This document shows, one piece after another, positions 1-5,272 of a stretch of DNA of 10,938 nt (positions within the stretch are counted from its first letter, which is position 1; the number at the start of each line of letters is the position of its first letter). Origin of the DNA: JAAYKS01 sp964479435 (GTDB taxonomy: Bacteria > Bacillota > Clostridia > Saccharofermentanales > UBA5734); assembly GCA_964479435.1 (NCBI GenBank), contig CAYZME010000064.1, positions 1-10,938 on the forward strand. Direction: 5' to 3'. The notes below the pieces were generated by a model. That model was not told the origin of the DNA. It ran no database searches and was given only the letters and a program-made list of their open reading frames with translations. The translations under genes and the position numbers were made by a program.

Positions 1-58
1 TCGAACCCGGGGCCCACTGATTAAGAGTCAGTTGCTCTACCAACTGAGCTAAAGGCGC
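1..58 (-). tRNA. tRNA-Lys (anticodon CUU), 3' end cut off by window edge
   Basis: Reading the minus strand from position 58, the sequence starts GCGCCTT (acceptor 5' strand), then TA, a D-arm beginning GCTCAGTTGGTAGAGC, and an anticodon arm ACTGA-CTCTTAA-TCAGT. The seven-base loop CTCTTAA puts CTT at positions 34-36, so it reads the lysine codon AAG. A five-base variable loop and the start of the T-arm (CCGGG then TTCGA) follow before the window ends, so the T-arm 3' side, acceptor 3' strand and any encoded CCA are not visible. It has its own promoter at 128-157. Confidence 0.95.
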
Positions 59-127
59 AAATCGTTCCCCGGCCGGTCCCTTGCATACGTGTTCCGTTTA
101 CACAAAAGCGCTCAGGCGAACGGGGAT

Positions 128-157
128 ATTATAGCGACCGGCCAAGAAGCTTGTCAA
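128..157 (-). promoter_or_regulatory. Consensus sigma-70/sigma-A promoter for tRNA-Lys
   Basis: On the minus strand the -35 box TTGACA (152-157) and the -10 box TATAAT (128-133) both match consensus in full and are 18 bases apart. Transcription would start near 120, about 60 bases ahead of the tRNA 5' end at 58, leaving a leader to be removed by RNase P. The orientation and the lack of any other downstream gene in the window make the tRNA the obvious target. Such a strong promoter suits a stable RNA, possibly a longer tRNA operon continuing past the left edge. Confidence 0.85.
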
Positions 158-171
158 GAACCCCTTGCCCA

Positions 172-195
172 CCCTGCGCGGCGCCTCGCGCAGGG
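172..195 (-). terminator. Hairpin terminator candidate after the SPFH gene
   Basis: Perfect 9-bp GC-rich inverted repeat: CCCTGCGCG (172-180) pairs with CGCGCAGGG (187-195), with a 6-base loop. It begins 4 bases beyond the SPFH stop codon, where an intrinsic terminator is expected. The minus-strand sequence after the stem is G-rich and lacks a clean T-run, so termination may be partial or Rho-assisted. It also separates the SPFH transcript from the tRNA-Lys promoter, whose -35 box lies 14 bases further on. Confidence 0.6.
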
Positions 196-199
196 CATC

Positions 200-1315
200 T
201 TATCGTTCAACTTTTGCTCCACATTCAGGGCAAAACTTGGCGTTCCCGGCCGGCTTGCCGCACTCCTGGCACGTCGCCTGCATCGCTTTGCCGCATTCCG
301 GGCAAAACTTGACATGTGCGGGAACCGCTTCCGCGCACGACGGACAAGCGATCATGGCCTGAGGGGCGGTGCCACCCGATGTTGTGACGGTGCCGCCCGA
401 TGCTGTGGCGTTGCCGCCCAATGCTGTGGTGGCGGGCGGTTGCGTTTGAGGTTGGAACGCTCCGGCCATGGATTGCGCCACCGCCGCTCCCAATCCCAGA
501 CCGACCCCCAGTCCGGCCCCGTCCAGGCCGGCGCCGCCCGGCCGATCGGCGCTCTTGCCAATCGCGTTCGCAGTCTGGAATTGCGTATAGCTTCCCAGAT
601 CTCCCACCACATTCATCTGTGTGCGTGCGTCGATGGCCTTCTCTACTTCTTCCGGCAATGAAATATTCTCAACGACCAGTCGCACCAATTCCAAACCGAG
701 ATGCGCAAATTCTGCACCGGCACGCGCTGCGATCAGGCCGCTGATCTCTGAATACTGTGAGGCCAACTGCAACGCGGGAATTTTACTCTCGCCTAACACT
801 TCACTAAACAAAGAAACAATCGATTTGCGCAACTGGCCACTGATACCCTCCGTCGAAAACTCCGATTGGGTACCGAAAACTTCACGCAAAAATTGCGCGG
901 CGTCCGCGACGCGGAAGGAATAAATGCCAAAACCGCGAATCCGGATGACACCAAAATCGTCGTCCCGCATCATCACCGGATTTGCCGTCCCCCATTTCTG
1001 GTCGGTGAACTGATGCGTGTTCACAAAATAGACTTCCGACTTAAACGGGGAACGAAAGCCATATTTCCATGACCGCAGCATCGTCAAGATCGGCAAATTC
1101 TCAGTCGTCAATTCGTACCGCCCCGGCGTAAACACGTCGGCGATCTGCCCTTCGTTGACAAAAATTGCCACTTGAGACTCACGCACCGTCAGCTGAGCCC
1201 CCATGTTGATTTCTTTGCCGGCATCGGCAAAGCGGTAGACCATCAAATCATTGCTGTCATCCGTCCATTCGATGACCTCGATAAACTGCGATTTGATAAA
1301 ATTAAACAATCCCAT
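200..1315 (-). CDS. SPFH-domain protein with C-terminal double zinc ribbon (YdjI-like)
   Basis: A 371-residue protein. Residues about 1-240 resemble the SPFH/'virion core protein' family that includes Bacillus subtilis YdjI, with the typical opening MGLFNFIKSQFIEVIEW and a VxEGQIADVFTPGRYELTTENLP segment near 52-75. Residues about 241-320 are a low-complexity Gly/Ala/Gln/Thr linker. The C-terminus has two zinc ribbons: C324/C327 with C338/C341, and C349/C352 with C362/C365. No signal peptide is visible; family members attach to the membrane's inner face, and YdjI has been linked to the PspA membrane-stress system, so a membrane scaffold role is an inference. I chose the start at 1315 because AGGGAGGG lies 6 bases upstream; the reading frame extends 23 codons further to 1384 but without family-like sequence. 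No pspA-like partner is in the window. A weak -10 (TATAAC, 1370-1375) is the only promoter hint. Confidence 0.85.
   Translation of the reverse strand: MGLFNFIKSQFIEVIEWTDDSNDLMVYRFADAGKEINMGAQLTVRESQVAIFVNEGQIADVFTPGRYELTTENLPILTMLRSWKYGFRSPFKSEVYFVNTHQFTDQKWGTANPVMMRDDDFGVIRIRGFGIYSFRVADAAQFLREVFGTQSEFSTEGISGQLRKSIVSLFSEVLGESKIPALQLASQYSEISGLIAARAGAEFAHLGLELVRLVVENISLPEEVEKAIDARTQMNVVGDLGSYTQFQTANAIGKSADRPGGAGLDGAGLGVGLGLGAAVAQSMAGAFQPQTQPPATTALGGNATASGGTVTTSGGTAPQAMIACPSCAEAVPAHVKFCPECGKAMQATCQECGKPAGNAKFCPECGAKVER
368..430. repeat. Three tandem 21-bp repeats in the SPFH linker
   Basis: Three adjacent 21-base units (368-388, 389-409, 410-430) share the pattern GGTGCCRCCCGATGYTGTG with a few substitutions. 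The period is a multiple of three, so each unit encodes seven residues on the minus strand, giving the degenerate protein repeat T-A/T-L/S-G-G-N/T-A/V at about residues 297-317. This lies in the flexible linker between the SPFH region and the zinc ribbons, so copy number could vary without breaking the frame. Confidence 0.8.
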
Positions 1316-1460
1316 ATGCGACCCTCCCTGTTGCCGAAGCGTATGAACCCTGGCGACGATTTGAGTTCCGTTATAGCGTATCATGATTCAAGGCTGTTGG
1401 TGTAGAGGCGTATAGAAAGAACGGGATTTCGCAGCGCGCGGGGCCCCTTTCCGTTGCTTT

Positions 1461-1491
1461 TTGATACCGACTTTGCTAGCTTATAGATAAT
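1461..1491 (+). promoter_or_regulatory. Possible argJ promoter
   Basis: In the 239-base divergent region between the SPFH gene and argJ, the best plus-strand candidate is TTGATA (1461-1466, five of six with the -35 consensus) followed by GATAAT (1486-1491, five of six with the -10). The spacing is 19 bases, longer than ideal; TATAGA at 1482-1487 is an alternative with a short 15-base spacer. Transcription would begin near 1498, leaving about 57 bases of leader. No complete arginine-repressor operator was seen. Confidence 0.35.
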
Positions 1492-1554
1492 TTTACCGCT
1501 TTTCACGTCTTGGATCGCCACTAGAAATGCAATGAATCGGAGGTCACATCCCGC

Positions 1555-2754
1555 ATGGAGCAACAACCCGGCAGCATCGTCAGTCCCTTGGGATTTCGCG
1601 CCTGTGGCGTAGCCTGCGGCATCAAAAAAAACGGGGCGCCCGACCTTTCCCTGGTCGTCTCCGACGTGCCCGCGACTTGTGCCGCGGTTTTTACCCGCAA
1701 TTTGGTCAAAGGCCATTCATTACAGTTGAGTATGGCGCATGCGCGCAACGGAACCGCGCGAGCCTTTCTGGTCAACAGTGGCAATGCCAATGCCTGTGTG
1801 GGCCCGCAGGGCGACTTGGACGCGCTGCGTGTCGTTCAGGCACTTGCGGCGCAGATCGGTTGCGCGCCCCAGGAGGTTCTGTTCAACTCAACCGGCGTCA
1901 TTGGCTTTCCCCTGCCCATGCAAAAACTATTGCCGGGAATTCAGATCGCGGCGCAATCGCTGGGCCGCGACGCGCAAGCCGGCCATTCAGCCATGGCCGC
2001 GATGATGACAACCGATACCATTCCCAAAGAAGTCACTGTATCTTTTACCAAGCATGGAAAAACTGTGACCGTATCCGGTATCGCCAAAGGCTCCGGCATG
2101 ATTCACCCCGACATGGCGACCATGATCGGCATGATCACGACGGATTGCTCGGTCGAGCGCACCGTTCTGCAAGATACGTTGCAAAAAGCGGTGGCCACGT
2201 CATTCAACCGTGTCACGGTCGACGGCGACACCAGTGTATGTGACATGGTGGCGGCGCTTGCGAATGGTTGCGCAAACAATCCGCGCATTACGACCCCGGA
2301 CCCCGATCTGGACGCGGCGTTTCAGTTCGTTTGCGAATCCCTGGCGCGCCTGATCGCACGCGATGGCGAGGGTGCGTCTAAATTGGCCGAGATCAAAGCC
2401 GTTCACGCTCGCAGCGCGCAGGACGCATACCGCATCGTCCAGGCAATCGCCAAATCGCCTCTGGTCAAAACCGCGCTGTTTGGCGAAGACGCGAACTGGG
2501 GCCGCATCTTGACAGCCGCCGGATATTCAGGCGCGCAATTCGATCCCAACCGGTGTGACATCCGCATGGGCGACCTGACGGTGTGCCGTCAGGGGGCGGC
2601 GGTTGCTTTTGACGAAATCCGGGCAAAAGAAATCTTGTCCCAGAATGAAGTGCTGATCGAAATAGATCTGAATGAGGGCGAAGCCTGGGATCGGGTGTGG
2701 ACGTGCGACCTCACCTATGAGTATATCCGGATCAACGGGAGTTACCGGACCTGA
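1555..2754 (+). CDS. argJ: ArgJ: glutamate N-acetyltransferase / amino-acid N-acetyltransferase
   Basis: A 399-residue cytoplasmic enzyme. ArgJ moves the acetyl group from N-acetylornithine to glutamate, releasing ornithine and recycling N-acetylglutamate; bifunctional members also use acetyl-CoA for the first step. Family landmarks are all present: NSGNANA (74-80), the oxyanion-hole STGVIG (112-117), MTTDT (151-155), KGSGMIHPDMATM (178-190), TVDGDTS (221-227), NWGRI (314-318) and the C-terminal RINGSYRT. The precursor is expected to cut itself between Ala188 and Thr189, leaving Thr189 as nucleophile of the beta chain; both residues are intact. Full length for the family. The start follows GGAGG (1539-1543) by 11 bases, slightly long. 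It stands alone, without argC, argB or argD, and converges on clpE. Mono- versus bifunctional activity cannot be told from sequence by eye. Confidence 0.96.
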   Translation: MEQQPGSIVSPLGFRACGVACGIKKNGAPDLSLVVSDVPATCAAVFTRNLVKGHSLQLSMAHARNGTARAFLVNSGNANACVGPQGDLDALRVVQALAAQIGCAPQEVLFNSTGVIGFPLPMQKLLPGIQIAAQSLGRDAQAGHSAMAAMMTTDTIPKEVTVSFTKHGKTVTVSGIAKGSGMIHPDMATMIGMITTDCSVERTVLQDTLQKAVATSFNRVTVDGDTSVCDMVAALANGCANNPRITTPDPDLDAAFQFVCESLARLIARDGEGASKLAEIKAVHARSAQDAYRIVQAIAKSPLVKTALFGEDANWGRILTAAGYSGAQFDPNRCDIRMGDLTVCRQGAAVAFDEIRAKEILSQNEVLIEIDLNEGEAWDRVWTCDLTYEYIRINGSYRT

Positions 2755-2807
2755 CCACACGGCCGCCAGGCCGGCCTTGCGCGCATGTAGAGACAAGCAT
2801 AGAGGCA

Positions 2808-2841
2808 GGGTGGCCGCAAGTTCATTGAGCAGCGGCCACCC
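2808..2841. terminator. Hairpin between convergent argJ and clpE
   Basis: GGGTGGCCGC (2808-2817) and GCGGCCACCC (2832-2841) form a perfect 10-bp stem with a 14-base loop. It lies in the 96 bases between the argJ stop (2754) and the clpE stop (2851), so it could serve both converging transcripts. Neither side has a proper T-run, so it may act as an RNA 3'-end stabiliser or weak bidirectional terminator rather than a classic intrinsic one. A palindrome AGGCCGGCCT lies just before it at 2768-2777. Confidence 0.55.
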
Positions 2842-2850
2842 GCATCTTGT

Positions 2851-5256
2851 TCACAGCAGATCGAAAGCGATGGCGTCCGCCCGCCAAACAGCGGCGACAC
2901 CGGTGATGCCCCGTAGCTCCCCGGATAGGAACATATCCGCGAGGGGATCTTCGATGAGGCGCTGGATGGTTTTTCTCAGCGGCCTGGCGCCGTACTTTTC
3001 GTCATAACCGCGTTCGGCCAACACATCTTTGACCGCTTCGTCAAAAACGATCCGCAGGCCTTTGTCCTGCATGCTGGTCTCCACCTCACGCAGCATCAGG
3101 TCGACAATTGCCCTGATCTCCTCACGGGAGAGGCTGTGGAAGACAATGATCTCATCGACCCGGTTTAGAAACTCCGGGCGGAACATTTCTTTGAGCACGG
3201 TTTGAACTCTGCTTTCCAACGCGACGTAGCCGTCGGCGCCAAACCCGAAACCGTCGGATTTCAAAGTGGTCCCCGCATTGGAAGTCATAATGATGATGGT
3301 GTTTTCAAAATTAACCAGGCGCCCGTGGCTGTCAGTCAATCGGCCATCGTCCAATATCTGCAGCAGAATATTAAATACATCGGCGTGCGCTTTTTCGATC
3401 TCATCCAGCAAAATCACGGAGTAGGGTTTGCGGCGGATTTTTTCCGTCAACTGGCCTCCGTCGTCATAACCGATATAGCCGGGAGGCGAGCCGATCAGCT
3501 TGCTGACCGTGTGAGGCTCCATAAACTCAGACATGTCCAGACGGACCATCGCGTCTTCGCTCTGGAACATCACTTCCGCCAGTGCTTTGACCAGCTCGGT
3601 TTTACCGACGCCGGTCGGGCCGACAAAAATAAAGGAAGCCGGCTTGCGTTTCTTGCCAAATCCCGCGCGGTTCCTGCGAATGGCGCGGGATACGGCGGAA
3701 ACCGCCTCCTGCTGCCCGATCAGCCGCCGGTGAAGGCGCTCTTCCAGTTGCAACAACCGCTCGGACTCGGTCTCGGAGATGCGCTGAACCGGAATACCCG
3801 TCCACATTTCGACCACATGGGCAATATCTGCCTGTTCGATCGGCGTGGGATGAAGCTCAGAACGCAATTGTTCAATCTCTTCGGTCAAACGAAGGATGGT
3901 CGATTTATTTTCAGCTTGTTTTTCAAAATATGTGACATCTGCCGATTCTTCCTGCTCGGACAGATCATCCTGCAGCGCCTCTCGTTCCGCCAGTTCTGTT
4001 CGCAGCTTTTCCAGGCGGACCAGACGTTCGTCGCGCAAATTGACCTGGGATCCGGCCTCATCCAGCAAGTCAATGGCTTTGTCGGGCAAAAAGCGTTCGG
4101 TGATGTAGCGATCCGCCATCCGGACCGCGAACTCGATCGTCGCACCGTCAAAGGTCACATTGTGATGCTTTTCATAATAGTCGCGAATGCCTTTGAGAAT
4201 CTCGATCGAATCTTCGACCGAAGGCTCATCGACAATGACGCGTTGAAACCGTCGCTCCAACGCGGAATCTTTCTCAATAAAGCGGCGGTACTCATCGAGC
4301 GTGGTTGAACCCAGGACGCGGATTTCGCCTTTGGCCAGGGCCGGTTTGAGGATATTGGCCGCGTTCATGGCGCCTTCGGCATCGCCCGCGCCCATGATGT
4401 TGTGTAACTCGTCGATGATTAAGATGATATTGCCGGCTTTCCTCGCTTCGTCGACCACGCCCTTCATGCGGCTCTCAAACTGGCCGCGAAATTGCGTGCC
4501 GGCGACCAACGCGGTCATATCCAGCAGATATACTTCCTGGTTCAAAAGCTTAGCCGGCACGTTGCCTTCGGCAATCCGGACCGCCAGTCCCTCGGCGATG
4601 GCCGTCTTGCCTACGCCGGGTTCTCCCAGCAATACAGGGTTATTTTTATTGCGCCGGTTCAATATCTGTACCACGCGCTCCAGCTCTTTTTTACGGCCGA
4701 TGATGCGGTCGACGTGCCCTGCGGCTGCCCTGCGCGTCAGGTTGATCCCATACATGTCCAGGAATTTCCGGCGCACTTCGCGGCGGGAGCGCCCGGAGTC
4801 GGAGCGGTCTTCGCGTTGCTTCTCACGCGCGGGCTCCACTTCACCGCCTACCGGCGCCGGCAACAATTCACCCCGGATCGAACGATGCCGTTTGCCATGG
4901 TCTGTCTGGTTGTCATCGTCCTCATCCACGCTCTCATCGTCGTTACCTTGTAAGAGTGAGAGAAAAGGATTGCTCATCGCGTCCCGATTTTCGGGATCGA
5001 GTTGCTGAATCACAGCCCGAAACATTTCGTCGGGCCGGCTGCCTTCCAGCCCCGACATCGCCTGGTTGAGGCGCTCCGTGATTTCATCGATGTTCTGATC
5101 GTTGATCCCGGCACCGGATAGCATCTCGCCGATTCCACCCAGGCCGGTTTTGTAAGCGCACTTCAGACAGATGCCTTCATTGACCTGCCGGCCGCCTTCG
5201 AATCGGGTCGTAAAAACCACAGCTGTATTTTTTTTACATATAACACATTTTGACAT
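2851..5256 (-). CDS. clpE: ClpE-type AAA+ unfoldase (Clp protease ATP-binding subunit) with N-terminal zinc finger
   Basis: An 801-residue class I Clp/Hsp100 ATPase that should unfold damaged or tagged proteins and pass them to ClpP. An N-terminal zinc finger (C4/C7 and C30/C33) replaces the Clp N-domain repeats of ClpA/ClpC, which is the ClpE hallmark. Next is a poorly conserved, strongly charged stretch (about 100-165). NBD1 follows with Walker A GEPGVGKT (211-218) and Walker B ILIIDE (278-283), a short coiled-coil middle region (about 405-475), then NBD2 with Walker A GPTGVGKT (546-553), Walker B VILLDE (614-619) and sensor-2 GARPLRK (756-762). The likely ClpP-contact tripeptide is FGF (670-672). 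It is longer than the roughly 700 residues usual for ClpE. The start at 5256 places the zinc finger at the N-terminus; the frame runs further into uvrA but that extension is a shadow. GAGGA overlapping the uvrA stop is the only ribosome site, rather far (about 13 bases). A looser ClpC label is possible. Confidence 0.88.
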   Translation of the reverse strand: MSKCVICKKNTAVVFTTRFEGGRQVNEGICLKCAYKTGLGGIGEMLSGAGINDQNIDEITERLNQAMSGLEGSRPDEMFRAVIQQLDPENRDAMSNPFLSLLQGNDDESVDEDDDNQTDHGKRHRSIRGELLPAPVGGEVEPAREKQREDRSDSGRSRREVRRKFLDMYGINLTRRAAAGHVDRIIGRKKELERVVQILNRRNKNNPVLLGEPGVGKTAIAEGLAVRIAEGNVPAKLLNQEVYLLDMTALVAGTQFRGQFESRMKGVVDEARKAGNIILIIDELHNIMGAGDAEGAMNAANILKPALAKGEIRVLGSTTLDEYRRFIEKDSALERRFQRVIVDEPSVEDSIEILKGIRDYYEKHHNVTFDGATIEFAVRMADRYITERFLPDKAIDLLDEAGSQVNLRDERLVRLEKLRTELAEREALQDDLSEQEESADVTYFEKQAENKSTILRLTEEIEQLRSELHPTPIEQADIAHVVEMWTGIPVQRISETESERLLQLEERLHRRLIGQQEAVSAVSRAIRRNRAGFGKKRKPASFIFVGPTGVGKTELVKALAEVMFQSEDAMVRLDMSEFMEPHTVSKLIGSPPGYIGYDDGGQLTEKIRRKPYSVILLDEIEKAHADVFNILLQILDDGRLTDSHGRLVNFENTIIIMTSNAGTTLKSDGFGFGADGYVALESRVQTVLKEMFRPEFLNRVDEIIVFHSLSREEIRAIVDLMLREVETSMQDKGLRIVFDEAVKDVLAERGYDEKYGARPLRKTIQRLIEDPLADMFLSGELRGITGVAAVWRADAIAFDLL

Positions 5257-5272
5257 GGATATGAATGCTTCC

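Noticed and set aside
1520..1545. Arginine-repressor box before argJ (ATGAAT half-site) and a second ATTCA at 1385-1389
   Set aside because: Only isolated half-sites without the facing half at the right spacing.
1381..1716. Minus-strand open frame crossing the argJ start
   Set aside because: Overlaps the argJ 5' end and the intergenic region; low-quality composition and no recognisable motif.
3202..4308. Long plus-strand open frame of 368 codons opposite clpE
   Set aside because: It is antisense to the conserved AAA+ core of clpE, has no ribosome site or recognisable family, and is explained by codon bias of the real gene.
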